Assembly (NCBI RefSeq): GCF_028290025.1
Contig: NZ_JAQGKQ010000091.1
Span: forward strand, 1-37,579
Length of the DNA stretch: 37,579 nt
Reading direction: 5' to 3'
Source of the DNA: Cypionkella sp.
Lineage (GTDB): Bacteria > Pseudomonadota > Alphaproteobacteria > Rhodobacterales > Rhodobacteraceae
The translations under genes were made by a program, and so were the position numbers. The notes beneath the pieces are model-generated. The model worked only from the letters and a program-made list of their open reading frames with translations, did not search any database and was not told where the DNA came from. Shown here in pieces: positions 23,517-32,222 of the stretch (position 1 is the first letter of the stretch; the number at the start of each line of letters is the position of its first letter).

Positions 23517-24416
23517 ATGAAAACAATGCAGGCGGCATCCAACCTGGTGCGACGGGCACAAGGCATAGTTCTGGCGGGGTTGATTGTTCTGGTGCCAGTG
23601 ATGGCGTCGGCTGAAATCATCATGAACTCGGTGGCGGGTGAAAGTTTCAAGCGGATCAAAGTCAGCGCGAATCTGCCCGGCAAACGGATCACCGTGCAGA
23701 TTGATCCAGCGGAACAGGCCCGGCTGCTTGCAGCGTTGCCGGTGGTCAAAGAGCGCGCACCCGACCCCGCGCCGAACCCGACTGCGCCCTTGGCTCCGAC
23801 AATGCCGACGCCTGCTTCGGCGCAGTATGGTTGGTTCTGGGATGCGGTTCCGATGCAGCGTGATCAGCCCGCGGGGCGCTTCCCGCTGGCTTTGGCGATG
23901 CTCAGTCAAGGCCCAGGCGGCGCGCAGGTGGCAGCACCCCGGATGCAGCATATGCAGGAAATCGCCGCGAGTTATGGCACCGAGATTTTGAAGGCGACGA
24001 TCGGCACCGATGTATCGCCTGCGCTGGTATTGGCGGTGATCGGGATTGAAAGCGCAGGTCGCAAGGATGCGGTCAGCTCTGCGGGGGCGCAGGGGCTCAT
24101 GCAACTGATCCCGGAGACGGCGAAACGGTTTGGCGTCAGCGATTCCACCGATCCGGTGCAGAATATCAAGGGTGGCGTGGCTTACTTGGATTGGCTGATG
24201 AAGCGGTTCGATCATGACCCGCTGATGGTGATCGCGGCTTATAACGCGGGGGAGGGCGCGATTGATGCCAATTCCGGCGTGCCGCCTTATGCCGAGACTC
24301 GCGATTATGTGCCGAAGGTTTTGGCGGCTTGGCAGGTGGCGCAGGGGCTGTGTCTAAGCCCGCCTGAATTGGTCACCGATCCTTGCGTGTTCAAGGTGAT
24401 CTCGGCGATCAACTAA
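23517..24416 (+). CDS. Lytic transglycosylase (SLT domain)
   Basis: A secreted 299-residue enzyme that cuts peptidoglycan glycan strands. The signal peptide spans about residues 1-32 (GIVLAGLIVLVPVMASA). A proline-rich linker (about 80-102) precedes the SLT domain (about 150-285), with the catalytic Glu178 in GIESAGRKDAVSSAGAQGLM, followed by QLIPETAKRFGV, then GGVAYLDWLM, IAAYNAGEGAID and ETRDYVPKVLAAW. It is divergent from the pilin genes, so it may open the wall for the Tad machine, although that is only suggested by position. No clear ribosome binding site precedes ATG 23517; ATG 23526 is an alternative. Confidence 0.92.
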   Translation: MKTMQAASNLVRRAQGIVLAGLIVLVPVMASAEIIMNSVAGESFKRIKVSANLPGKRITVQIDPAEQARLLAALPVVKERAPDPAPNPTAPLAPTMPTPASAQYGWFWDAVPMQRDQPAGRFPLALAMLSQGPGGAQVAAPRMQHMQEIAASYGTEILKATIGTDVSPALVLAVIGIESAGRKDAVSSAGAQGLMQLIPETAKRFGVSDSTDPVQNIKGGVAYLDWLMKRFDHDPLMVIAAYNAGEGAIDANSGVPPYAETRDYVPKVLAAWQVAQGLCLSPPELVTDPCVFKVISAIN

Positions 24417-24518
24417 GGCAGTCCACGCGTGGCGGCATCTTAGATCGTAACAATTCAAGCGGTTAAGCTATTCTGTTACAAAAGCGTTAATCAGTTTTTC
24501 CGGTTCCCCCGCATGATT

Positions 24519-24803
24519 TCAGACCGAAAACGCATCCGCCCATTCGGGGTGCTTTTTCCGCGTCGCATTCACAAACGGGCAAAGCGGCATGATCTTGAAG
24601 CCCTCTGCCCGCGCATCCGCCACAAATTGCGTCAGCATCGCGAGGCCCGCACCGGTGCCGCGAAAGCTGTCGGGCACGGCGGTGTGGTCGGCGATCAGCA
24701 GCGTCGGCGTAGTGATCGAATAGGTCATTTCGGCTTCTTCGCCATTCTGACGTATATAGTAGCGGCCTTTCGTGGCGCCGTGCTCGCGCAGAACCTCAGT
24801 CAA
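24519..24803 (-). CDS. Small GNAT-type N-acetyltransferase (YjdJ-like)
   Basis: The protein has the compact YjdJ/GTNA-type acetyltransferase pattern: YYIRQNGEEAEMTYSI, LLIADHTAVPDSFRGTGAGL (acetyl-CoA binding loop R-G-T-G) and the closing MPLCPFVNATRKKHPEWADAF. Substrate is unknown. No ATG fits, because the first in-frame ATG lies far upstream in scoB. I take TTG 24803, which overlaps the scoB stop (TTGACTGA) and gives 94 residues starting LTEVLREHG. Expression is probably coupled to scoB translation. Confidence 0.82.
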   Translation of the reverse strand: MTEVLREHGATKGRYYIRQNGEEAEMTYSITTPTLLIADHTAVPDSFRGTGAGLAMLTQFVADARAEGFKIMPLCPFVNATRKKHPEWADAFSV

Positions 24804-25422
24804 CGATGATGCCCTCCGTTGCAGCGCGCAGTTCGGCTTCGGTGACGCCATCCGCAACTTCGACGATCCTCAAACCACCCGGCACCACATCGAGCACGCC
24901 GAGGTTAGAAATGATCCGGTCCACGACGGCCTTGCCAGTCAGCGGCAGGGTGCACGCCTTCAGCACTTTTGACTCGCCGTATTTGCTGGTGTGATCCATC
25001 ACCACCACAACGCGGCCAACGCCCGCAACAAGGTCCATCGCGCCGCCCATGCCCTTGACCAGCTTGCCGGGGATCATCCAGTTCGCAAGATCGCCATTTT
25101 CCGAGACTTCCATCGCGCCCAAGATTGCCATGGCTATTTTGCCGCCACGGATCATCGCGAAGCTTTGCGCAGAGTCGAAATAGGCAGTCTGCGGCAGTTC
25201 GGTGATGGTTTGCTTGCCGGCGTTGATCAGATCGGGGTCTTCCTCGCCTTCGAACGGGAACGGACCCATGCCGAGCATGCCGTTTTCCGACTGTAAGGTT
25301 ACGTTAACACCTTCGGGGATATAGTTGGCGACTAACGTAGGGATGCCGATGCCAAGATTCACATACCAGCCGTCCTGCAACTCGCGCCCGGCGCGTTCGG
25401 CCATTTGGTTACGATCCCACAT
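24796..25422 (-). CDS. scoB: 3-oxoacid CoA-transferase subunit B
   Basis: Beta subunit of succinyl-CoA:3-ketoacid CoA-transferase, which activates acetoacetate using succinyl-CoA. The catalytic glutamate is in QSENGMLGMG (Glu46 from the chosen start), and YVNLGIGIPTLVANYIPEGV, GGAMDLVAG and KYGESKVLKACTLPLTG follow in family order. ATG 25422 lies one base after the scoA stop and has aagga upstream; the frame is open to 25680 only as a shadow of scoA. Length 208 aa is normal. Confidence 0.95.
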   Translation of the reverse strand: MWDRNQMAERAGRELQDGWYVNLGIGIPTLVANYIPEGVNVTLQSENGMLGMGPFPFEGEEDPDLINAGKQTITELPQTAYFDSAQSFAMIRGGKIAMAILGAMEVSENGDLANWMIPGKLVKGMGGAMDLVAGVGRVVVVMDHTSKYGESKVLKACTLPLTGKAVVDRIISNLGVLDVVPGGLRIVEVADGVTEAELRAATEGIIVD

Positions 25423-25423
25423 G

Positions 25424-26176
25424 TCAGGCTTCCTTGCTATTGGTCGCGCGGGCGACAGAATCGATATCCACTGGCTGCGCTGCGCGCTTGCGTGTCGTGC
25501 GGTTTTCGATGCGTTTTTCGTGATCGCCCTGCACAATGCGGTGCACATAAATCCCCGGCAGATGAATGGTGTCGGGGTCAAGGCTGCCCAGCGGCACGAT
25601 TTCTTCAACCTCAACCACGCAGATTTTGCCCGAAGTCGCCGCTGGTGGGTTGAAGTTGCGCGCGGTTTTGCGGAACACAAGGTTGCCCGAGGGATCGGCT
25701 TTCCACGCTTTGACGATGGCTAGATCGGCGACGATTCCGGTTTCCAAGATATAAGTCTTACCGTTGAAGTCATGGTGCTCTTTGCCATCCGCAATCACCG
25801 TGCCAACGCCAGTGGCAGTGTAAAAGCCTGGAATGCCTGCGCCGCCGGCACGCAGACGCTCGGCCAAAGTGCCTTGCGGGTTGAATTCGAGTTCAAGCTC
25901 GCCAGACAGATATTGCCGCATGAATTCAGCGTTTTCACCAACGTAAGACGAGATCATCTTTTTGACCTGCCGGGTTTCCAACAACTGGCCAAGCCCAAAG
26001 CCATCGACGCCTGCGTTGTTCGAGGCAACCGTCAGGTTTTTGGTGCCGGCGTCGCGGATCGCCGCGATCAGCAGTTCAGGAATACCGCAGATGCCAAAAC
26101 CACCCGCAGCGATCAACATGCCGTCAAACAACAGACCCTCTAACGCCGCCGCCGCGTTGGGATAGATTTTCTTCAT
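25424..26176 (-). CDS. scoA: 3-oxoacid CoA-transferase subunit A
   Basis: Alpha subunit of the same enzyme. The N-terminus MKKIYPNAAAALEGLLFDGM leads into the CoA-binding GGFGICGIPELLI, then NNAGVDGFGLGQLLETRQVK and GYVGEN-like SSYVGENAEF, GTLAERLRAGGAGIPGFYT and FRKTARNFNPPAA. Used in ketone-body or poly-hydroxybutyrate related acetoacetate breakdown. The last 20 or so residues, rich in Arg and Lys, extend a little past the usual end. It is the first gene of the scoA-scoB-GNAT operon, with gaggg upstream of ATG 26176. Confidence 0.95.
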   Translation of the reverse strand: MKKIYPNAAAALEGLLFDGMLIAAGGFGICGIPELLIAAIRDAGTKNLTVASNNAGVDGFGLGQLLETRQVKKMISSYVGENAEFMRQYLSGELELEFNPQGTLAERLRAGGAGIPGFYTATGVGTVIADGKEHHDFNGKTYILETGIVADLAIVKAWKADPSGNLVFRKTARNFNPPAATSGKICVVEVEEIVPLGSLDPDTIHLPGIYVHRIVQGDHEKRIENRTTRKRAAQPVDIDSVARATNSKEA

Positions 26177-26262
26177 GGGTGCCCTCGCAAACTCTTGCGC
26201 GTATAAAAGGCGGCGCGTGTGAGGAAGTCAATCGCCGCACTGCGGCGGCTGACGAGCGCTTT

Positions 26263-26321
26263 GTTGCACCAGATGCGCTTAGATCGACTTTACCCCGCCG
26301 TGCAGATGGCTATGGTGCAAC
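26263..26321 (+). promoter_or_regulatory. Possible tRNA-Leu promoter flanked by a 9-bp inverted repeat
   Basis: TTTACC (26290-26295) and TATGGT (26312-26317) are spaced 16 bases apart and sit 27 bases before the tRNA. Perfect 9-bp arms gttgcacca (26263-26271) and tggtgcaac (26313-26321) bracket them. Read by eye, weak. Confidence 0.3.
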
Positions 26322-26343
26322 ATAACGCCAAACCCGCAAACAT

Positions 26344-26429
26344 GCCCGCGTGGTGAAATGGTAGACACAGGAGACTTAAAATCTCCCGGCCGTATGGCCT
26401 TGCCGGTTCGAGCCCGGCCGCGGGCACCA
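26344..26429 (+). tRNA. tRNA-Leu, anticodon UAA
   Basis: The 7-bp acceptor stem gcccgcg (26344-26350) pairs with cgcgggc (26419-26425), followed by an encoded ACCA. The D arm has tggtgaaatggtagaca. The anticodon stem-loop is ggaga-cttaaaa-tctcc with anticodon TAA. There is a long class II variable arm (cggccgtatggccttg region) and the T arm has ggttcgagccc. Total 86 bases with CCA. No integrase or attachment repeat was seen beside it. Confidence 0.97.
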
Positions 26430-26440
26430 TTGGGGTTGTT

Positions 26441-26902
26441 TCAGAACAGTTCTTTGACCGCTTCCATCGCGACATAAGTCGAGGTTGAGGCGACATGCGG
26501 CAGGGCCGAGATGCGTTCGGCCAGCACGCGACGGTAGTCTTGGATGTCGGTGGTGCGAACCTTCAGCAGATAATCAAAGCGCGACGCGATCATATGCGCC
26601 TGTTCAACCTCTGGCACCGCCAACACGGCTTTGTTGAAGGCTTGCAGCGCGGCCTCGCGTGTGTCGGAAAGCCGCACTTCGACGAAGGCGACATGGGCTT
26701 GACCCATGCGGATCGGGTCGAGATTGGCGCGGTAGCCGGTGATGATGCCGGTATCTTCCAAGCGTTTCATCCGACTTTGCGTGGGCGATTTTGACAGACC
26801 GATGCGGCGGCCAAGTTCTGTGGCGCTGATCCGGCCATCGGCGGCCAGTTCGCGCAGAATGGCATGGTCGAAACGGTCAAGCTCGGCCCGGTCGATTGGC
26901 AT
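26441..26902 (-). CDS. putR: Lrp/AsnC-type regulator of proline catabolism
   Basis: A 153-residue Lrp-family protein with an N-terminal helix-turn-helix (FDHAILRELAADGRISATEL, then GRRIGLSKSPTQSRMKRLED) and a C-terminal RAM ligand-binding domain (about 68-145, with VEQAHMIASRFDYLLKVRTT). It is divergent from putA, which fits PutR, the proline-responsive activator of putA in alphaproteobacteria. A TTGACA-N15-TATAGA pair on the minus strand (26969-26943) may be its promoter. An aaggag site precedes the ATG at 26902. Confidence 0.92.
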   Translation of the reverse strand: MPIDRAELDRFDHAILRELAADGRISATELGRRIGLSKSPTQSRMKRLEDTGIITGYRANLDPIRMGQAHVAFVEVRLSDTREAALQAFNKAVLAVPEVEQAHMIASRFDYLLKVRTTDIQDYRRVLAERISALPHVASTSTYVAMEAVKELF

Positions 26903-26942
26903 GGCGCAATGCTCCTTTTGAGGCGTTTCGGCTGCATTTGAC

Positions 26943-26969
26943 TCTATAATGAGGGAAACAGCCTGTCAA
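26943..26969 (-). promoter_or_regulatory. Possible putR promoter
   Basis: Minus-strand TTGACA (26969-26964) and TATAGA (26948-26943) with a short 15-base spacer point toward putR. They lie in the 105-base gap that must also serve putA, where PutR would bind. The spacer is shorter than ideal. Confidence 0.4.
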
Positions 26970-27007
26970 ACCTGCGCTATCATGGTCCAAATCTTTAGGG
27001 GACCGAT

Positions 27008-30000
27008 ATGAGCGATGCGTGGGCTGTGATTGAGCATAATGCTTTGCGTGACGAGGCGGCGTTGGTGGCCGATCTGATCGCTGAGGCGGCAATGGATGAT
27101 GCCCAGCGGGCTCGGGTTACGGCGGCAGGTGCTGATTTTGTGCGCCGGATCAGGGCTTCGGCCAAGCCGGGGCTGATGGAAGTTTTCCTCGCGGAATACG
27201 GGCTTTCGACCGATGAGGGCATTGCGCTGATGTGTTTGGCCGAGGCGCTTTTGCGGGTGCCTGATGCCGAAACAATGGATGCGTTGATCGAGGATAAGAT
27301 CGCGCCTTCGGATTGGGGGCGGCATTTGGGTAAATCGGCGTCGTCGCTGGTCAATGCCTCCACCTGGGCGCTGATGCTGACCGGAAAAGTGCTGGATGAA
27401 CGCGAGCCGGGGGTGGTTGGTCATCTAAAGGCGGCGGTAAAACGGCTGGGCGAGCCGGTGATCCGTTCGGCGGTGACGCGGGCGATGAAAGAGATGGGGC
27501 GCAACTTTGTGCTCGGCGAAACCATTGAAAAAGCCATGAGGCGCGCGACGGTGCTGGAGGCGCAGGGCTACACCTACAGCTATGACATGCTTGGCGAAGC
27601 GGCTCGGACGGAAGCCGATGCGCGGCGCTATCATCTGTCATATTCGGCGGCGATTACGTCGATTGCGAAGGCAGCTGTGACCGGGGATATTCGCAGCAAC
27701 CCGGGGATTTCCGTGAAGCTGTCGGCACTGCATCCGCGTTATGAGGTGGCAAAGCGCGCCCGCGTGATGGAGGAATTGGTGCCTCGGGTGCGGGCTTTGG
27801 CGGGGCTGGCGAAGGCGGCGGGGCTGGGGTTCAACATTGATGCCGAGGAGGCCGATCGGCTGGCGTTGTCGTTGGAGGTGATCGAGGCGGTGCTGAGTGA
27901 TCCGGCTTTGCGCGGTTGGGATGGGTTTGGCGTGGTGGTGCAGGCGTATGGGCGGCGCGCGGGGGCGGTGATCGACTGGCTTTATGCGCTGTCGCAGCGC
28001 TTGGATCGCAAGATCATGGTGCGGTTGGTGAAGGGCGCGTATTGGGACGCCGAGGTGAAGCGGGCGCAGGTTTTGGGGCTGCAATCGTTCCCGGTGTTCA
28101 CCCGCAAGCAGGCGACGGATGTGAGCTACATCGCCAATGCGCGCAAGTTGCTCGGGATGACCGACCGGATTTATCCGCAATTTGCCACCCATAACGCGCA
28201 TACGGTGGCGGCTATTCTGGATATGGCTGACGATAAGAAATCGTTTGAGTTCCAACGCTTGCACGGCATGGGAGAGCGGCTGCACGACATCGTGCTGACC
28301 GACAATGCGACGCGGTGCCGGATTTACGCGCCTGTGGGGGCGCATCGCGATTTGCTGGCGTATCTGGTGCGGCGGTTGTTGGAGAATGGCGCGAACTCCA
28401 GCTTTGTGAACCAGATTGTCAATGAGGAGGTCAGCCCGGAAACCGTGGCGGCTTGTCCGATTTCGGCGATGGAGGCGATGGTTCCGGTGGCAAGCGCAGC
28501 GATTGCGACCGGGCCGGGGCTGTTTGGGGCGCGGCGGAATGCGAAGGGTTGGGATTTAACCGACGCAGGCGATCTTGCGACGATTGCTGCGGCGCGCGGA
28601 CCGTTTGAGATGCTGGAGTTGACGGCGGGACCGATGCTCGCGGGGGCTGTGGCGGGTGGTGCGCGGCAAGAGGTGCGCAATCCGGCGACGGGGGAGGTGG
28701 TCGGGCAATGTGTGAGCGCCTCGGCTGCCGATGTGGAAACGGCGTTAAGTTTGGCGCAACCGTGGACCGCGAGTGCGGAAGTCCGTGCCGGCGTGTTGCG
28801 GAAGGCGGCGGATTTGTATGAGACGGAATTTGGCGCGATCTTTGCTCTGCTGGCGCGCGAGGCGGGGAAATCGCTGGCAGATGCGGTGTCGGAATTGCGC
28901 GAAGCGGTTGATTTCTTGCGCTATTATGCCGATGGCGCGGTGGGGCTGAGCAACCCTGCGCGCGGGGTGTTTGCTTGCATTAGCCCGTGGAATTTCCCGC
29001 TGGCGATCTTCTCGGGGCAGATTGGTGCGGCGCTTGCGGCTGGCAATGCTGTGGTCGCGAAGCCCGCGCCGCAGACGCCGTTGATCGCGGCTTTTGCGGT
29101 GGAATTGCTGCTGAAAGCTGGGGTTCCGGCCTCGGCTTTGCAGCTTTTGCCGGGTGATGGCGCGGTTGGCGGGCTGATCACGCGCGATGCGCGGGTGAAG
29201 GGTGTGGCGTTTACTGGCTCAACCGAGACGGCGCTGAAAATTCGCCGCTCGATGGCGGAGTTTATGGACCCGACGGCACCGTTGATCGCGGAAACTGGCG
29301 GGTTGAATGCGATGCTGGTGGACAGCACGGCTCTGCCAGAGCAGGCGGTGCGGGATATTCTGGCGTCTAGTTTCCAGTCGGCGGGGCAAAGGTGCTCAGC
29401 TTTGCGCTGTCTCTATGTGCAGGAGGATGTGGCGCATTCGGTGCAGGAAATGCTGTTTGGGGCGATGGACGAGTTGGCTTTGGGCGATCCGCTGGACTTG
29501 GCGAGTGATGTGGGGCCAGTGATCGACAGCGTCGCGCAGGGCGGTATCCGTGATTATATTGCGGCGGCGCGGGCTGAAGGCCGGGTGCTGAAGGAGCTTT
29601 CGGCCCCCGCGCAGGGCACATTCATTGCACCAACGGTGATCAAAGTGGCGGGGATCGCCGATATGCCGCGAGAGATTTTCGGGCCGGTGCTGCATATCGC
29701 CACGTTCAAGACGGGTGAGGTGGATAAGGTGGTGCAGGCGGTGAACGCCGCCGGCTATGGGCTGACCTTCGGCTTGCATACGCGGATTGATGACCGGGTG
29801 CAGGCGGTGATTGAGACGCTGCATGTCGGCAACCTTTACGTCAACCGCAACCAAATTGGTGCGGTGGTGGGGAGCCAACCCTTTGGTGGCGAGGGGCTTT
29901 CCGGCACTGGGCCGAAAGCGGGCGGGCCGGAATATCTGCATCGCTTTACCGTGGCAGCGGCTGCGACTGTTTCGGAAGAAAGCCCTGATCTGCCGGAGGC

Positions 30001-30436
30001 AGAGGTGGTCAAGGCGTTGAAAAATCTGCCGCACCCAAGCGAAATCCGTCATGCGCGGGTGCTGCCGGGGCCGACGGGCGAGTCTAACAAGCTGACAGCG
30101 AGCCCGCGCGCGCCGTTGTTGTGCTTGGGACCGGGATCGAAAGCCGCTGCGGCGCAGGCGCAGGCCGTGCGGGCTTTGGGCGGGCAGGCGGTGTTGGCCG
30201 ACGGGCTTGCGCCACTGGCTTTGGCGCGGTTGGAGGGGTTTTCGGCCGCGCTGTGGTGGGGTGATGCCGCAGAGGGCCGGGCGCGGGCGCAGGCTTTGGC
30301 GGCGCGAAAGGGGCCAATTTTGCCGCTGATCGGCGATATGCCGGATGCAGCGCATGTGATGCTGGAGCGGCATGTTTGCATCGACACCACGGCTTCGGGC
30401 GGCAATGCGCAACTGTTGGCCGAGGTTTCAGGCTGA
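27008..30436 (+). CDS. putA: Bifunctional proline dehydrogenase / L-glutamate gamma-semialdehyde dehydrogenase
   Basis: PutA oxidises proline to glutamate in two steps, passing electrons to the membrane. The 1142-residue protein lacks the N-terminal ribbon-helix-helix DNA-binding domain of enterobacterial PutA, consistent with control by PutR. The FAD-binding proline dehydrogenase barrel (about 100-490) includes KLSALHPRYE, FNIDAEEADRLALSLEVI, MVRLVKGAYWDAEVKRAQ (around 334) and FATHNAHT. The aldehyde dehydrogenase part (about 540-1000) has ISPWNFPLAIFSGQIGAALA (around 657), FTGSTETALKI, IAETGGLNAML and the catalytic Cys796 in GQRCSALRCL. A C-terminal domain of about 130 residues follows. Start ATG 27008 has aggggac upstream. 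Confidence 0.97.
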   Translation: MSDAWAVIEHNALRDEAALVADLIAEAAMDDAQRARVTAAGADFVRRIRASAKPGLMEVFLAEYGLSTDEGIALMCLAEALLRVPDAETMDALIEDKIAPSDWGRHLGKSASSLVNASTWALMLTGKVLDEREPGVVGHLKAAVKRLGEPVIRSAVTRAMKEMGRNFVLGETIEKAMRRATVLEAQGYTYSYDMLGEAARTEADARRYHLSYSAAITSIAKAAVTGDIRSNPGISVKLSALHPRYEVAKRARVMEELVPRVRALAGLAKAAGLGFNIDAEEADRLALSLEVIEAVLSDPALRGWDGFGVVVQAYGRRAGAVIDWLYALSQRLDRKIMVRLVKGAYWDAEVKRAQVLGLQSFPVFTRKQATDVSYIANARKLLGMTDRIYPQFATHNAHTVAAILDMADDKKSFEFQRLHGMGERLHDIVLTDNATRCRIYAPVGAHRDLLAYLVRRLLENGANSSFVNQIVNEEVSPETVAACPISAMEAMVPVASAAIATGPGLFGARRNAKGWDLTDAGDLATIAAARGPFEMLELTAGPMLAGAVAGGARQEVRNPATGEVVGQCVSASAADVETALSLAQPWTASAEVRAGVLRKAADLYETEFGAIFALLAREAGKSLADAVSELREAVDFLRYYADGAVGLSNPARGVFACISPWNFPLAIFSGQIGAALAAGNAVVAKPAPQTPLIAAFAVELLLKAGVPASALQLLPGDGAVGGLITRDARVKGVAFTGSTETALKIRRSMAEFMDPTAPLIAETGGLNAMLVDSTALPEQAVRDILASSFQSAGQRCSALRCLYVQEDVAHSVQEMLFGAMDELALGDPLDLASDVGPVIDSVAQGGIRDYIAAARAEGRVLKELSAPAQGTFIAPTVIKVAGIADMPREIFGPVLHIATFKTGEVDKVVQAVNAAGYGLTFGLHTRIDDRVQAVIETLHVGNLYVNRNQIGAVVGSQPFGGEGLSGTGPKAGGPEYLHRFTVAAAATVSEESPDLPEAEVVKALKNLPHPSEIRHARVLPGPTGESNKLTASPRAPLLCLGPGSKAAAAQAQAVRALGGQAVLADGLAPLALARLEGFSAALWWGDAAEGRARAQALAARKGPILPLIGDMPDAAHVMLERHVCIDTTASGGNAQLLAEVSG

Positions 30437-30565
30437 CTTCGCCCGTTGAGTCGCTCTGTTTAGCAGCCTTGGGCGCGGGTTTGGTGTTGATCAAATCCGT
30501 GCCGAGGCGGCTGACGAGCTTCGCTTGCGGCTTGACGGCGTGCAACAGATCGGAAAGCTTGGCTC

Positions 30566-31303
30566 ATGTTTCCAATCCGCGATCATAATCCCTCGGGCCG
30601 CGTGCCTTTCGTGACTTACGCGCTGCTTGCGATCAACATCGCGGTGTTTCTGAGCTATTGGTTCACCTTGCGCAGCGGATATGAGTTGGGCGCGTTCTAT
30701 TACACTTGGGGTCTGGTGCCTGCGCAGTTGATGCAGGGGCACGGGCTTGGCGGTTTGATCACCCATATGTTTTTGCATGGCGGCTGGCTGCATTTGGCCG
30801 GTAACATGCTGTTTTTGTGGATTTTTGGCGACAATCTCGAAGATGAGATGGGCCATGTAGGCTATTTACTGTTTTATTTGACCTGCGGTTTGGCCGCAGC
30901 GGGGTTGCAGGTGATTGGCAACCCGTGGTTCGACGGGCCTCTGGTCGGGGCGTCGGGGGCGATTGCCGGGGTTCTGGGCGGCTATCTTATGCTGTTCCCG
31001 CGTGCGCGGGTCGATGTTTTGCTGATCTTCATCATCTTCTTTAGGGTGTTTTCGATCCCGGCTTGGATCGTGCTGAGCGTCTGGTTTGTGGTGCAGGCGT
31101 TTCATGGCTACGCGGCCACCGAAGATGGTGTCGCGTATCTGGCGCATATTGGCGGCTTTGTCGCGGGGGCGATGATGGTGCTGCCGATCCTGCTGCGGCG
31201 CGGTGGGCGGGCGTTTTGGGCGCGTAATGAGGGGATGCCGCCGCATCCCGAGGCCAAGTATAAACTAAGCCCCAGCCGCATCCCGCGCGTGCCGAAACGC
31301 TGA
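30566..31303 (+). CDS. Rhomboid family intramembrane serine protease
   Basis: A 245-residue inner-membrane protease with six to seven hydrophobic segments. Active-site residues are present: Asn80 in HLAGNMLFLWIFGDN, the catalytic serine in GASGAIAGVLGGY (Ser130) and the histidine in AHIGGFVAG (His194). The N-terminus MFPIRDHNPSGRVPFVTYAL is the usual one for alphaproteobacterial members. Cleaves membrane proteins within the bilayer; the target is unknown. Lies 130 bases after putA with no recognisable gene between, and is convergent with the next gene. Confidence 0.95.
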   Translation: MFPIRDHNPSGRVPFVTYALLAINIAVFLSYWFTLRSGYELGAFYYTWGLVPAQLMQGHGLGGLITHMFLHGGWLHLAGNMLFLWIFGDNLEDEMGHVGYLLFYLTCGLAAAGLQVIGNPWFDGPLVGASGAIAGVLGGYLMLFPRARVDVLLIFIIFFRVFSIPAWIVLSVWFVVQAFHGYAATEDGVAYLAHIGGFVAGAMMVLPILLRRGGRAFWARNEGMPPHPEAKYKLSPSRIPRVPKR

Positions 31304-31345
31304 GGGTTGCAGGACTGAGGCTATATTCCGTTTGGAAGCAGTCGG

Positions 31346-32134
31346 TTAGACGTCGCGGATGATTTTCTTCAAAGGCTCGAACAACGCCTCGTTGGCGCAG
31401 ATCAGCGCGCCTTTCTCGAGGATGTCATAGCCTTCGCGCACAGGCGCGATCAGGCCACCAGCTTCTTTCACCAGCAAGATGCCAGCGGCGATGTCCCAAG
31501 GTTCCAGTTCGCGCTCCCAATAGCCGTCGAAACGGCCAGCGGCGACGTAAGCCAGATCAAGCGAGGCTGCACCCCAGCGGCGCATACCGGCACAGGCTGG
31601 CATCAGGCGGGCGAGGTCGGCGAGGGTGGCGGGCAGGGTTTTGCGGGCGCTGAACGGAACGCCAGTCGCAAACACCGCTTCATGCATGGCGCGGCGACCC
31701 GACACCCGCAGGCGGCGGTCGTTCATCCAAGCGCCGGAGCCTTTTTCGGACCAAAACATCTCATCCTTGGCGGCGTCGAACACCACGGCGGAAGTGATTT
31801 CGCCTTTATATTCCAAGGCGATAGAAATCGCCCAATGCGGCATACCATGCAGGAAATTGGTGGTGCCATCCAAGGGATCGACAATCCAGCGGCGGGTCGG
31901 GTCTTGGCCTTCAGTCTCGCCGGTTTCTTCACCAAGCCAGCCATAGGTCGGACGCGCGCCCATCAGATCCTCTTTGATGATCCGCTCGGCTTCGCGGTCG
32001 GCGCGGGTGACGAAATCGCCGGGGCCTTTGGTCGAGACTTGCAGGTTCTCGACTTCGCGGAAGTCTTTCACCAACGCTTTGCCAGCGCGTCGGGCGGCCT
32101 TGATCATCAGGTTGAGGTTGGCACTGCCTTGCAT
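31346..32134 (-). CDS. Inositol monophosphatase family phosphatase
   Basis: A 262-residue Mg2+-dependent phosphatase of the IMPase/SuhB family. Metal-binding motifs are GEETGETEG (Glu69/Glu70), WIVDPLDGTTNFLHG (Asp86, Asp89) and the late Asp in LEPWDIAAGILL. RRWGAASLDLAYVAAGRFDG is the conserved substrate-side region. Substrate could be inositol phosphate or another sugar phosphate, and SuhB-type members also act in rRNA maturation. ATG 32134 with cggag upstream gives the family start; the frame is open to 32251 without similarity. Confidence 0.92.
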   Translation of the reverse strand: MQGSANLNLMIKAARRAGKALVKDFREVENLQVSTKGPGDFVTRADREAERIIKEDLMGARPTYGWLGEETGETEGQDPTRRWIVDPLDGTTNFLHGMPHWAISIALEYKGEITSAVVFDAAKDEMFWSEKGSGAWMNDRRLRVSGRRAMHEAVFATGVPFSARKTLPATLADLARLMPACAGMRRWGAASLDLAYVAAGRFDGYWERELEPWDIAAGILLVKEAGGLIAPVREGYDILEKGALICANEALFEPLKKIIRDV

Positions 32135-32222
32135 GGGCGGGGACTCCGGTAGCGTCTGGGTTGGGGCGTAAGGTGGCGGGCATACACGGGTGGGGGATAG
32201 AGCGCAAGGCGGCGGCGGGGCG

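Noticed and set aside
23367..24215. 282-codon antisense frame over the lytic transglycosylase
   Set aside because: Arg/His/Pro-rich shadow product; the + strand frame has an intact signal peptide and SLT domain.
26344..26429. tRNA-Leu as an integration site of a mobile element
   Set aside because: No integrase, no repeated tRNA 3' end and ordinary housekeeping genes on both sides.
26935..26950. ttgact and tataat next to each other as a putA promoter
   Set aside because: Only two bases separate the hexamers, so they cannot act as a -35/-10 pair.
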